From Coenobita brevimanus (taxonomy: Eukaryota > Arthropoda > Malacostraca > Decapoda > Coenobitidae): a stretch of DNA of 64,000 nucleotides. The translations under genes and the position numbers were made by a program. Positions 1 through 11,199 of this stretch are shown in pieces. The stretch covers positions 3,207,501-3,271,500 of the forward strand of contig CM064666.1 in the NCBI GenBank assembly GCA_032717465.1, read 5' to 3'. Each line of letters starts with the position of its first letter. Within the stretch, counting starts at the first letter, position 1. The notes below the pieces were generated by a model, which ran no database searches, was not told where the DNA came from, and saw only the letters and a program-made list of their open reading frames with translations.

Positions 1-1483
1 CCTGACTTCCAATCCATCGGGACTCTACCTTCCTCGTAGGCCAATCTGCACATCTTCCACATTCATTCTACTACTATCACTCCCTCATGCTTCAGCATTT
101 CACAATACACTCCTTCAATTCCTGGGACTTTCCCCATTTTGACTTTCTTCATTGCTTCCACAACTTCCATCCTACTGATTTCTTCCTTTCTTCTCACATT
201 CCTCCGTCTCCCAGCCATTCCTCAGCCACTTGTACTTGCATTACTTTCCTTATGTTCAAGAATTCCTTAAAGTTTTCTCTCCATCTGCTTACTTTTTCTC
301 CCTTCTTCACTAGTAATCTACCATTATCTTTCACTCCCCGACTAACTTCTTTGCCACCCTGTCTAACTCTACCTCTTTCCAGAACATTTCTTACATTCCC
401 TCAGCTTTACACTCAAATTCCTTCCAAATCCCTCATCCATTCTCTTCTTACTGCCTCTTACTAATCTTTTCACCTCTCTCTTCCTCTCTGCATTTAACTC
501 TCTCTTCTGTCTCTCAATTTCTTCCACGCCCCTGTTTCTGATCCACTCACTATGCTTTCTTCTTTTGTGCCACAGCCTGTCTCACCTATTCATTCCACCA
601 TGCTGTTCCATGCACCCCCTTTCGTCTTCTCTTCACCCCACACACCATCTCACATGCTGCACAGATTTCTTCTGTGAATATCTTGCACATATCTTCCACA
701 TCCCCCATCTGCTCCAATCCATATTTATCCAATCGCTCCTTCACTTCCCTCTTATATTCTGCCTTTTTTCCATCCTCTGGTAACTTTTCCACCCTCCTTG
801 TATGAACTACTTCCTCCTGTCCTTCCCTTCTTCTATTTCTCCATTTCATTTGGACTTATATTCTAAAGTCCACTCCCCCAACCTCTATATACTTTTGCAT
901 CCATTACACACCTTATCCTTTCATCCACACACACATAATCAATCATTGCCTTCCGTTCATTCAGTTCACCATCCACCCTTCTCATCACTCGCCATGTATA
1001 TCTATGGATCATCTTGTGCCTGAAGAGGGTATTGGTTATCATCAACCCCCTCCCAGCACAAATGTCCACTAAAGCACTGCCATTCTCATCTATCTCAGTA
1101 GGCTCACCCTACCCACCAACTACTTCATCCACCTTCACATACCCTACTTTACCATTCATATCGCCAATCAAAAACACTCTCTCATTCCTTTCTAACTTTT
1201 CCATGCACTCTTCCACATCTGTCCAGAACTCTTCTTTCCCTCTGCTTGCACGATCTTGCGTTGGCGCATACACGCACACAGTCACCGCCATTTGTATTCC
1301 AACTTTAAATCTTACCCAGACAATCCTTAAGCCAACTGATCCATACTCCCTTATATTCTCCTTTCATCTGTTACTCACAACAATACACACTTCTTCTTTT
1401 GCCCTCTCATTCTCACCTACTCCCGCGCATATACCCCATCCATACTCCCATTCTCTCACACTCTCACCTCTCCATTTAGTTTC
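1..1483 (-). mobile_element. RTE-type LINE fragment (endonuclease plus linker), broken
   Basis: Minus-strand remnant of a non-LTR retrotransposon. The window edge cuts it on the 3' side, in the linker before the reverse transcriptase. Reading down the minus strand from about 1480, an APE-type endonuclease is recognisable: an APTQDRASR block, a GDMNGKVG block (the GDxN catalytic motif) near 1170, then ITNTLFRHKMIHRYTW and IDYVCVDER blocks near 910-1060. Frames change several times, so it cannot encode a working protein. It aligns by eye base for base with the better copy at 20110-22965. At about 1484 the homology stops abruptly and a plus-strand CR1/Jockey fragment begins. RTE-clade assignment rests on the APE endonuclease, the RT style of the sister copies and their short tetranucleotide 3' tail. 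Confidence 0.75.
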
Positions 1484-2330
1484 TCCTTTGGCAATCTTCT
1501 TACATACCTTTCAGACTTCTGGTCATCCTTCCTTCGGGACTTGGGGGGAAGCTTTACTATTTCAACAGAGTTTGGTATAAATCTTAAATTCCAAACTGCC
1601 GTCTTACGGTTTCTATCCCTCCATCGGTGCCTTCATCACTAGTTTCCTTTCTTGTCGTTCAGTAGCTGCTGTTTTCGACGGCCACCTGTTTTCTCCTAGA
1701 GATGTCAATGGCGGTCTTCCTCAAGGCTTTGTCCTATCACCAATTCTCTTCCTTTTATTCATCAATGACCTTCAAAGCTGTACATCTAACCTTATCTACT
1801 CATACGTTGATGACTCCACCCTTCGCCTTTCCATTTGCTATGTGCCGTGTCCATCTCAGCAGTCACTTCAACAAACAAGGGATGAGGCTATGGCACACCT
1901 AATATCTGACTTGGCTCATATTTCTGATATGGGTAAACGTACTCTTGTTGTTATTAATACATCAGAAACTCATTTCTTACATCTGTCAACCCGACAAAGT
2001 CTTCCACCAGAGTATCCTCTAATTTTTAACAATATCCAACTCAATCCTACATCATCTTTAAACATATTTTGGATTCATTCTCTCAGGATTTATCTTGGAA
2101 AGAACATGTTACCTCAGCTGTAAAATCTGTTTCCAAGAGATTAGGTGTGCTAAGTCGACTCTGTGTCTTTTTTACCCCTGCGCAGTTGTTGAGTTGATTC
2201 ACAGGTTTTATTCGTCCCTGTGTAAAGTACAACTCTCACGTGTGGGGAGGCTCCCCTCATACAGTTCTCAATAAAGCTGAGTTAAAGGCTTTTCATCTTA
2301 TTAACCTGCTCACGGTTTCATATGTATTTG
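1484..2330 (+). mobile_element. CR1/Jockey-type LINE fragment (RT palm to C-terminus), broken
   Basis: Plus-strand, 5'-truncated LINE piece homologous to the RT-coding part of the better copy at 43890-45950. Traces of the DKRVWHKS-like, YGFYPS and NDLQSCTSN/YVDDSTL blocks are visible between 1560 and 1830, the last being the catalytic YxDD region. The C-terminal FFTPAQLL and YNSHVWGGSPHTVL blocks lie at 2165-2270. Multiple stops and frameshifts. It abuts the minus-strand RTE fragment directly, so one inserted next to or into the other. The end near 2330 is approximate. Confidence 0.7.
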
Positions 2331-2660
2331 ACGTGTATGATCTATTAACCCCCCTCAAGGTTTTCATACGCTTTCAGATGTGTATGAACCACTGGATGAA
2401 AAACACAGGAAAGAAAAGGTGGATGATAAGCTTCCATACACATTATAGGCTCGTATGTCTGGCAATTGTGTGTCTAACTGTAAATGTGTCTTCCTGGTCC
2501 AAGTTGCAAGTGACAATCTTTTTCTTTTTGTGGGTAATATATTATAATAAATTTCGCTTTGACTGAAACCAGACAATAGAACTATAGCAAATTTTCATCT
2601 GCTCTATACGATGAATTGCTCTAAGCCTGCATAGTAAATGTTTTTCTTACTTTGGTGTCA
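2331..2660. other. Spacer without recognisable feature
   Basis: AT-rich stretch between the LINE fragment and the microsatellite. I see no coding pattern, repeat homology or splice-flanked exon. Confidence 0.5.
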
Positions 2661-2663
2661 AAT

Positions 2664-2773
<110 letters not shown>

Positions 2774-2852
2774 TAGGAAGTACAATAATGTACATTAATA
2801 TTATACAAAATTCAAAGCAAACTGGTGTTGAAAAAGTACTAGGTAGACTTAC

Positions 2853-3024
2853 TTGAATGTCATGGAAACGCCATGAACAACATTCCCTCCTAGACAGCAA
2901 CTGAACTTCATGAATGATCCTTGTCTCACCAAGGTCCAGCAGCCACCATGGGTAGGCAGTGAAGGCAGAATGATACATGCTGTTGTCATCTTCGCTGTCG
3001 TCCACAGCTAAGCTTGCCACCCAA
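2853..3024 (-). CDS. Internal exon of an F5/8 type C (discoidin/fucolectin-like) domain protein
   Basis: A 172-nt minus-strand exon candidate. It is preceded by a good acceptor (pyrimidine-rich tract ending TTTCAG before 3024) and followed by a consensus GTAAGT donor at 2852-2847. One leading base completes a split codon, then 57 open codons follow. The peptide has the signature of the F5/8C/fucolectin fold: WVASLAVDDS, PWWLLDLG, then LSRRECCSWRF. PWWxxDLG and the adjacent-cysteine CC are typical of extracellular sugar- or surface-binding modules of the fucolectin/tachylectin-4 type. It is the one coding block here that does not look like a transposon. Its N- and C-terminal partners should lie in neighbouring exons; the signal-peptide exon at 31387-31601 on the same strand is a candidate first exon, though phases show at least one more exon between. 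Domain call by eye. Confidence 0.72.
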
Positions 3025-3365
3025 CTGAAACACAAATTTGTCAAACACATAATATAAGATAAAGATGATTAAAATACTTTACATTCATGTTCCCTTGGAG
3101 AATCCATTTATTCTTTGTAATTAGCTGAGCGATTGCCAAGTAGAGTGATTCTGTAACACCATTTATTGTTGTTGTTGCTTAACCCCAGTCTGTCTGGCCA
3201 AGCTGACCTGTCAACCACTGATCACACGCTTCTGTGGGGTCGTTCTGCAGGTTTACAAGGAGCATATAGACATGGCTCTAGGTTACTTAATCCAGGCATT
3301 TAAGGCTAAAATTACTTATGCACTGACTTATGTAAATGATAAACTGAAAATGAAATCCCTTAACA

Positions 3366-3505
3366 AAGATCTCTTTGCAGTTTCGGTGCAAAAGGTCATG
3401 GTATTTTATATTAATTATGCATTACTTTCTTTATTAAGGATCTCTGCATTTTCGGTGCGAAACGTCACGATATTTTATTGTACTTATGCATTACTTTCTT
3501 TGTGG
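3366..3505 (+). repeat. Imperfect ~70-bp tandem duplication
   Basis: Two adjacent units share AAGATCTCT/AAGGATCTCT, TTTCGGTGC, ATATTTTAT and TATGCATTACTTTCTTT blocks. The rest of 3025-3570 holds nothing I recognise. Confidence 0.75.
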
Positions 3506-3569
3506 GTACGGGTTGCAAGATGTCAAACACTTTAAAAAATAAGAACTCTGATATGATTCTTTAGCCTTA

Positions 3570-3990
3570 CGGTATTCCGGCGGTGATTTGGTATATTTAA
3601 TGAGGTGCTGGATTCCCACAGTTGCTGAACACGATGAAGCCAGAAAGCTTTGCCTTCTAAACTGCTGTTCTTAGCTTTCTTCAGTGTACTAACATTTCCT
3701 TCCCACTTTCCCTCTGGAACGAGCCTTCATTATGCGGCTCTGTTTTAAGCCTTGTTTTGTTGGGTAAAATATATCATCTCAACAGAAAGCGATCACATGG
3801 CGACACACGGAAACCATGTTCACTGATGACTTGTAGGCGAACTGATTTATTTTACCTGAGATTAACTGTTGAGAATTATCCCGTCCTGTGTTATTCTATT
3901 GGCACATCAATTTTGCACTGTGTATAAAATCTACCAATTTGCTTTTCAGTAACTTGATATTCGCAAATTTTCTATCAATATACAAGGAAA
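3570..3990 (+). repeat. Dispersed repeat 'R', copy 1 (unclassified)
   Basis: About 420 bp related to 46520-46935 on the same strand: shared GCTGGATTCC, CTTTCTTCAGT, TTGTAGGCGAA and CACTTGATA blocks in the same order with spacing kept. No coding capacity seen; family unknown. Confidence 0.6.
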
Positions 3991-4124
3991 CCATTTCAGT
4001 GATGATACTGATGGTAGTATCTGGAAGGACCACAGTGTTGTCGAGAAACGGTTGCATTTGATTTTTTTTTTTTTTTTGGGGGGGAAGGGGGAGGAGCTGA
4101 AACATGGAGTAATCATTTGTATAT

Positions 4125-6320
4125 TTTATATATTTGTCTATTTATCTATCTATAGCCCGTCACCTTAATCCCTTAATTGATGGCCACAAACAAATCGTTC
4201 CCATCTCGCCTTGTCCCCTGCCATTTCGCTACCCTGTCCCCATCTGACACCCCCCTCTCTCATATACCTCTCTGCTCCATCTCATTCACGGTCTCACCCT
4301 CCCTCTCCCCACTCCCTCCACCTCACACACTCTTTTAGTTAGTCTCTCACTCTCCATCCTTACCACATGGCCAAACGACCTCAATGTATTTCTCTTAACG
4401 CTTTCTATCACATCCACATCCACACCACAACGCTCTTTCACATCCTCATTTGTCCGTCTGCCTCTCCATGTAACTCCACATGCTTCTCTCAAATACCTAA
4501 TTTCCACTGCTGTCACTCGTGACACGTGTTATACCAACAAGTTTCAAGCTTTGCTTCAACACATTAGAGTGCGGATCACAATACTGTCATGCAACGACTT
4601 TTTACCTTCCATGACATCTCTGTTTCTTATCACTTCTTTTAATGAACCGGCAACCTTTCTTTACTGCTGTACTTTTTAAAGCACTTAATCTTATTTCGTC
4701 CTCCAAACTTCCATCCTTCTCCATCACACTATCCAAGTACTTAAATGCAATCATATTTTCCATTTCCTCCATACCCAGCATCACTGTGCTTTCAGTGACA
4801 TTTTCTCTCGAGGACCACTCAGTGTTCCTACATTCACCCTTAGATTTCGTTTCTTACATACTCTCCCATTCACCAAGCCTTGCAGTTCCCTTTCATCTTC
4901 ATTGAACAGTACAGTATCATCTGCAAAGAACAGAATAGGAAGTTTCCGAATTGCCTTCTCACAATAAGGCCCCAGCATCCACTGGCCTATCTTGTATCTC
5001 TTTTATTACTCCATCCATAGACAAATTGAACAACCATGGAGACATAACACATCCCTGTTTGAATCCATTCAGATAGAAAATTTCACTCAGTTAACCAAAC
5101 ATACACACACTGCAGCCATAGCACCCTGATATATACTCTTCACAGCATTCAACATTTCCATTTATTCCATACCATTTTTATATTTTCCACATCCCTTGTC
5201 TATCCACTCTGTCATAAATTATGCTTTCTCCAAATCCACACGGGCAGCCTACAGCTTCTTTCCCTTCTCTAGAAGCTTTCCACTAAACACTTAGGATGCA
5301 TATCTGATCTACACAACCTCTCCCATAACTTAAGCCTCTCAGTTCTTCAACTAATTCCTCTGTAATTTCCATAACTCTGTCAATAAGTATCCTACCATAT
5401 ACTTTTCGTAGTACACTACGAGATATGTCCCTGTGATTACCACATACTTCTTTTTCCCTTTTTCCTTTGTACAGGGGAATAATTACACCTGATTTCCAAT
5501 CCTCTGGGACTCTTCCTTCCTCCCAGACCAATCTGCACATCTTCCATAGTCATTCTGCTACTACTGTCTCTTCCCTGTGCATCAGCATTCACCACACACT
5601 CCCCCTATTCCTAAGATATCCCCATCTTGACTTTCTTCATTGTTTCCATCCAACTGAACTCTTCCTCCTTTCATATCTCCTACCTTCTCCCAGTCATTCC
5701 CCAGCCACTTATAGTAGAGCTACTTTCATTCTTTATGTTTAACAATTCATTAAAGTGTCTCTCAATCTGCTCAGTTTTTCTTCCTTCTCCACTAGCAATG
5801 TGCTCTTCTTATTTTTCACTACCCTGCTATCTTCCTTATCACCTGGTCTTACTCTTTTAACCTCCTTTCAAAGCATTTTCTTACATTCCCCCCACTTTAC
5901 ACTCAAATATCTTCCAAACTCTTCATCCACTCTCCCTTTTTTCTCTCTTACTTCTCCTTTCACCTCTATCCTCTTCTCTACATTCTTGTATAACTCTCTG
6001 TTCTGTCTCCCAGCTTCCTCCATGCCTCTGCTTCCAATCCATTCACTATATGCTTTCTTCTTTTGCGCCACAGCTTGTCTCACCTCTTCATTCCACCATG
6101 CAGTTCCTTTGCATCCCCTTTTCGCCTTTTCTTCACCCGACACATGCTGCACAAATTTCTTCTGTGAACACCTTGCACGTTCTTCCACCTCCCTCATATG
6201 CTCCAAATCATATCTACCCAATCGCTTCTCCACTTCACGCTAATAATCTGCCTTTTTTCATCCTCCTGCAAACTTTCTACTTTTTTGAATGGACTGCATC
6301 CTCCTATTCGTTTTCTCCTT
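4125..6320 (-). mobile_element. RTE-type LINE, 3' part with RT, broken
   Basis: Minus-strand LINE whose 3' end is the short tetranucleotide tail (TATC-type on the plus strand, 4135-4155). Moving 5'-ward: the C-terminal block with the VTWRGR and LRSFGHVVRMES motifs (4290-4525); the FADDTVLFNED block near 4910, which carries the catalytic ADD; the WKSGVIIPLYKGKREKEV block near 5470 that opens RT; and the linker after the endonuclease (5870-6240). The endonuclease is missing, so this is a 5'-truncated copy. Frame breaks are frequent. The 5' limit is uncertain because homology fades around 6310. Confidence 0.78.
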
Positions 6321-6469
6321 GAATTCATCTAGCTTATTTTTACACTCACTCCAAGCAGTATCTTTACTGGAGGGTTCTGATGAGTTACGCACAGAATATT
6401 CCAGCTTTTTCGGTAGGACTGGTAAGAGTGACTGGGAAAGTTGCCTCATAGGACAATTGTTTAATTATC

Positions 6470-6905
6470 CATGGGAATAATAATAGTTACACCAAGGGTA
6501 TGTATTTTCAATCAGGTAGTATTTGTTTACTGGTACTGCACGATGGGATAATGAATCATCAGAAATAATGTCTATCTGTCTATATACCTAGGCTGCTTTC
6601 TCCTAAAAAAAAAAGGGGTAGCCGAGACAGGACGACACATTTCCAATTTACTTACCCAAACACAGACACATTTACTCGTATCTTAGCCCCAAGAGGAGAA
6701 GGGACAGATCCTTCCCGCACCACACCACACGAGGGTCAACTGTGCAGTGCAGTCAGCAACAACCACAGCGGGACCCGACAGCAGAGCTGGTTTACCCCTG
6801 CCACATCATAGTGGACCCATTCCCTTACCAGCACCCGATCTGATCAGTTGATGAGACCAAATGCATCAGCCGATCAGACCAAATGCGGGAGAGTATGCCC
6901 TCGGG
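6470..6905. other. Spacer without recognisable feature
   Basis: No gene or known repeat seen. A short imperfect direct repeat (GATCAG...GACCAAATGC) occurs twice at 6838-6890. Confidence 0.4.
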
Positions 6906-6909
6906 GCCG

Positions 6910-7255
6910 CGTCACCATTTATTCATTCACAATTTCTCTTCAGTCATCCCTATCACGTGCAGCCACTCCTCCTTGCTCTATAGACATCCCTCTCGCACCT
7001 AACGCTCTCTACACACTGTCCATCCATCCTATTCGTGGTCTTCCTATCAGACTTACACCTCGGACATCCGATCCAGTTATCTTTTTCACCAATCGCTCTT
7101 CATCAATTCTATTCATATGCCCAAACCATCGCAACACTCTCTGTTCAACTCATTCAACCATCTCTCGTATAATGCCAGTTCTCCTGCGAACTTCATCATT
7201 ACTCACTCGATCCATACATGTCACTCCGCAGATACTCTGCAAACACCTCATCATA
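6910..7255 (-). mobile_element. Second-family RTE-type LINE, 3' terminal fragment
   Basis: Minus-strand C-terminal LINE remnant: ICGVTCMDRVSNDEVRRR, then RVLRWFGHMNRIDEERL, GRPRIGWMDSV and EQGGVAARDRD blocks, with stops between. It resembles the C-terminus of the other RTE copies here but is clearly a different subfamily. It directly abuts the exon-like block at 7256-7383. Confidence 0.7.
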
Positions 7256-7383
7256 TTACTGGGTGTATATCTTGATTGTTTTGAGACATAAGGGTTGATG
7301 TTCCCATCGGAGTTGAAGGGTTCTGAACAGTTACACTGTGTATTGTTGTCACTATACACAGTTCTACATTTATTCAATAATAC
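7256..7383 (-). other. Candidate host exon fragment, cysteine-containing
   Basis: On the minus strand a good acceptor (ATATTTTTGCAG) is followed by about 42 open codons containing LLNKCRTVYSD and QCNCSEPFNSDG. The cysteine/asparagine-rich look would suit a small extracellular domain, and it lies between the signal-peptide exon and the F5/8C exon on the same strand. No clear donor is found; the LINE at 6910-7255 may have replaced it. Its open frame begins in phase 0, which does not fit directly onto the signal-peptide exon. It could be chance. Confidence 0.25.
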
Positions 7384-8100
7384 CTGCAAAAATATAAACA
7401 TGTGAGATGACATAGCATGACTTCATCACTCAACATGACAGTGCTAGAGTGCTAAAACACTAACGCACAAGATTTTGACAAAGTTCCGTATTGCATTACT
7501 GTGGCAGTATCTTACTTACTGCCCCATTTCAGTGGCCATCATTTGATCTGAGCAGGTGAAGGAGCACTGTAGACAAGCAGGGATACCAGTATGAGGATTG
7601 CCTCATGGCCTGTTGTCAAATCTTTCGTTCGTGGTGTCATTTTGTTTCGTGCAGCAATTGTAAAGACTCATTTTGGAATTTGTGTACTTTGACTGTCACA
7701 ACTACTAAGTGGAAGTCAGAGGGTTCACATCCCCAACTTCTGTATGCACTCGCATCCAGCACATATCTTATTCTCTCATCCCCACACACACACGTAATCA
7801 ATCATTGCTTTCTGTTCATCCAGCTGAGGGGATAGATGGCACTCACAGCGAGTCAACAAACCAACGAGATAGCTCTCCTGATTTTCACAAAATTCTGGAG
7901 GATTTAGGAAGCTGCCACCCTCCAGCCTTGGCAGAGCTATAGTAAGACCTAGTGTTTCATGTGGCGTCACTTGGGAATTTAAGGGCTTTTGGACTTTGTC
8001 AGTATTTTTGATATTAATACTCACACACGTGGCCAGTTCCCTCCTGTTAGAATTTCTCGTCTCTGTGCATGCGCAGTGCAAGGAGCTTGACATAGTCTCA
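7384..8100. other. Spacer; short RTE endonuclease scrap
   Basis: Mostly unrecognised. At about 7740-7830 a short minus-strand piece matches the RTE endonuclease region with the CACACACATAATCAATCATTG-like block. Confidence 0.45.
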
Positions 8101-8989
8101 CCATGGCAACGACATCCCCTCTTCTTTTTTTTTTTTCACTCGCAGCCCACCTCTTACCGCATGAACACTTCCACCTCAGTCCGCAGCGGGACCAGCTCCC
8201 TGCAGCACCGAGAAGGTTTGGCCTGTCCCTTCCACCCAGAGTTTGAGGGCCTAGGTCTTGTCGACCAGGAGGTCGAGGCTCCTTTGTCATCCCGTCAGTA
8301 GACCACAGCTGACGACCCTCCCTCCGCTACCACATGGACCAGGGCCTTCTCTCCATACGACCTCGACAGGGCCTCCCTCCCTCGGCGTCCATTTGCTGCT
8401 GAGCTGGGCGAGCATCTATGGCCCTAGTACAACAAGGGCAAGGGGGCTGAGGGCAGTGTCAGGGCGGTTCGACCTGCAGCTCGTTGTTGGTGCCCCCTCC
8501 AACGGCCCAGCATATTCCACCCTGTTCTACCCATCCCGCCCTGCCCTCGTTTTGATCGTTCAACCATCTGCTTGCTGGCTTTCGCCCTTCAGACTTCTCC
8601 TGCCTTTGCCACCTTCCTCTGCTTCCAGTTTTGCCTGCCATGCTATGCTCCCGTAGGGAGCCTTTTTTTTGCCTACTACCCTGACGGGCTCTCTATTTCC
8701 CCATGCCCCACCAAGTGTGGGCAACTATTTCAACAAACCCTCTTGTTACCTTCATCACGGCAATGCCACCCTGCCCATGCACACGCACCAACTCCACTCC
8801 ACTGGTGAAGGTGTTGCCAGTGCTCTGAATGCTACTCTGTTTGGGTGATATGGAATACTCTGGACCTGCCACCATTGCTGCTTTTGAGGTTGACCTAGCA
8901 CAAAGTGATGATGACGTCCCGTCTGAGGAAGCTTGGCCCCTACTTGACCTTCATGAACACCAGGCTCAAATGGAAGAGAGGTGGCCTGC
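8101..8989 (+). other. GC-richer unassigned stretch, possible LINE body
   Basis: Base composition differs from the flanks, and long frames are open on both strands without recognisable motifs. It could be the upstream part of the RNase H-bearing LINE; not established. Confidence 0.25.
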
Positions 8990-10490
8990 TGTCCACTTTC
9001 CACTAGTATAGCCAATATGCAAACTGAACTCAGTCTTCTCCCCCTTGTTGAGAGAACAGATGCCAATGTCTCTTCAACATCAAATGCCTTCATTCTCGCC
9101 ATCTTGCCCCTCATTAGTCTCGTATTACCAGTACTTCACGGCCCTGTTGCACCTCGACCTTCACTTCTGCCCGGCGTCTGCACCCTCATTATTACAGCCT
9201 CTTTCCTCCTACCAAGACTTGATATTAATATTCCTGTGCAGAGGTGGATCATGGTCCCACTCCCTGGAGGCTTCCTCATCTTGATGTCTGCTTTACTCCT
9301 ACCTCCAAGGCAGACCTACCACTCCTCCACAAACAGCTATCTTTGGAGACCACCACAAGAGCGTCTTCCTCAGTTCCTGCTGCACACCATCTCTACATCG
9401 ACGGTTCCCTACAAGCAGATGGGAATGCTGGATGTGCCATCTACTCAACCGATTTGGACCCACTGGAGGGAGGCCAGGTTGGCCTCAGACTACCGGACTC
9501 ATCTAGCTCTACCTACTGTGAGCTACAGGGACTACTGCATGCAGTTAATCCCCTCTCTCAGCAAAAACTGAGTGGTTTGGTTATCTGTGACTCAGTCTGC
9601 CCTTCAAGCCATCTCATCTCCAAAACCCACATACCACCGCTTAGTTCAACAAATCTTATGTCAGTTAGTTGCAGCTCATGGAAATTCTTTAACCATACAG
9701 GTCTTGTGAATTCCTTTGCATGTCAGAATTGCAGCCAATGACACTGTTGACCTCCATGCAAAAAATGTCTGTGGATTGCCTCTTCCTGGTGATGCAACAT
9801 CCTCCCTCCTTTGCTGTAAAAAGAGGATACATTCAATCTCTCTTCTCCGTACACTTCATCGCAGGAATACTGAGCTGACTCAGCTTGTCCATGCAGCGCT
9901 ACGACCACTTACCTTTATCACCTTCCAAGTATCGTTGACGTGGCCTTATGGTTTGCAGGCACAATGATGTGTGTGCTCGACTTCGGTTGGAATATCACCC
10001 TGTCTGGCAAGTATCTGAGGCAGGGAACATGCCTCACTTCTGCAATTTATGTAATCGTCCTAACGCCAACGGCCTTCAGCATTACTGCCTTAAATGTTCC
10101 TCGGTCAGGGACCTACTGCCTCAGGGTCAGTCCTTGACTGATATATATAATTACCTACTCACAATCATTTAGATATCATTCTCGTGCAATATCCACACTC
10201 TGGTAGTTACCAACTTCTGCACTGTACACACCAATACATTAGTGTAACAAGACAGCATGCCCTGCATGCCATGAGATCCTCTGTACATAATACTTTGTTG
10301 GCTGCTAACTCCTGTATTGTAAACTCCAGTATATTTATGTAACTAAACAGCATGCCCTGTGAGATACGAATTCCTTTGTCCATAATACTATGATGGATGC
10401 TAACTCCTCCATCGTGAACTCCAATATATTATGTAATGAAACGGCGTGTCCTGCGAAACACGAGTTCCGTGCACATAATACTTGGCCTCA
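8990..10490 (+). pseudogene. I-superfamily LINE remnant: RNase H domain plus C-terminal zinc finger
   Basis: Plus strand. From about 9385 an RNase H domain is readable: LYIDGSLQADGNAGCAIYS (first catalytic Asp), STYCELQGLLHAV (catalytic Glu), then GLVICDS (second Asp). After frame changes come TVDLHAKNVCGLPLP, GLMVCRHNDVCARLRLEY and the C-terminal finger CNLCNRPNANGLQHYC. The same blocks appear in the cleaner copy at 33552-34648. RNase H after RT is a trait of I-superfamily LINEs. It has several frameshifts and is non-functional. The sequence upstream (8100-9000), GC-richer than its surroundings, may be the rest of the element, but I could not recognise RT motifs there. Downstream lies a triplicated 3' region. 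Confidence 0.7.
10200..10482 (+). repeat. Three ~97-bp tandem units in the LINE 3' region
   Basis: Each unit carries GCTAACTCC-like, AACTCCA-TAT, ACAGCATGCCCTG-like and CATAATACT blocks in order. They immediately follow the RNase H/zinc-finger remnant. Confidence 0.75.
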
Positions 10491-10549
10491 TGGTCCTGTT
10501 CCTAGACATGTCACCCCTTGGGAGTTATAAACTGATTAAAAGAAGCATT

Positions 10550-10985
10550 CATCTAGCTCATCACCCACGCTTCCCATCACCCGCCATATATACCCGTGGA
10601 TCATTTTGTACTTATAGATGGTACTGGCTGTTACCAATCCCCTCCCTGCACAATTGTCCACCATCCACTACCATTCCCATCCACTTTTGCAGACACACCC
10701 CTCACCAACAACTCCATCCACCGTCACATTCTCTACCTTTCCATTCATATCTCCAGTCAAAAACACTCTCTCAGTCCTCTCAGTATTTTTGCACGCATGT
10801 TTCCACATTTGCTCAAGACTATTTTTTCACTCTGTTTTTCACTGTCTTCTGTCGAAGCATATACACACACAATCGCCCACCCTTCGATGAGTATGCCTAC
10901 TTTCAGTCATACCCACACAATCTGTAAACCAATTGATTCATTACTCCTACTTATATTCTTAAACATACACTATCATTAGGTACAA
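10550..10985 (-). mobile_element. RTE-type LINE endonuclease scrap
   Basis: Minus-strand homologue of the endonuclease segment at 22440-22830 (same order of blocks around the TTTCCATTCATATCTCCA region). Both ends are truncated and stops are present. Confidence 0.65.
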
Positions 10986-10999
10986 TCTCATCCTTATTC

Positions 11000-11165
11000 G
11001 TATATTTAGTTAGTTGTTTTCCGGGGAGGGCCACTAACCCTCCGCCAATCCACTTGCTGTCACATAGGGAACACGTGTTGGTTGATTATAAGGTTACTAC
11101 CCAGAGTTGTAAATGATTTCCTGGTTTACAGGAAATCATTTGGCTTGCAACTCGATGTAGAGCTA
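11000..11165 (-). repeat. SINE-like dispersed repeat 'S', copy 1
   Basis: Shares GTAAATGATTTCCTGG, AGGAAATCATT and GTTACCACCCAG/GTTACTACCCAG blocks with 29345-29510, plus a part at 36298-36362. Orientation is set by the copy at 29345, whose 3' side joins an RTE-like tail. No box A/B head identified. Confidence 0.6.
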
Positions 11166-11199
11166 CCCTAGAAACGAGTACCAGTACACTAAGTGCCAC

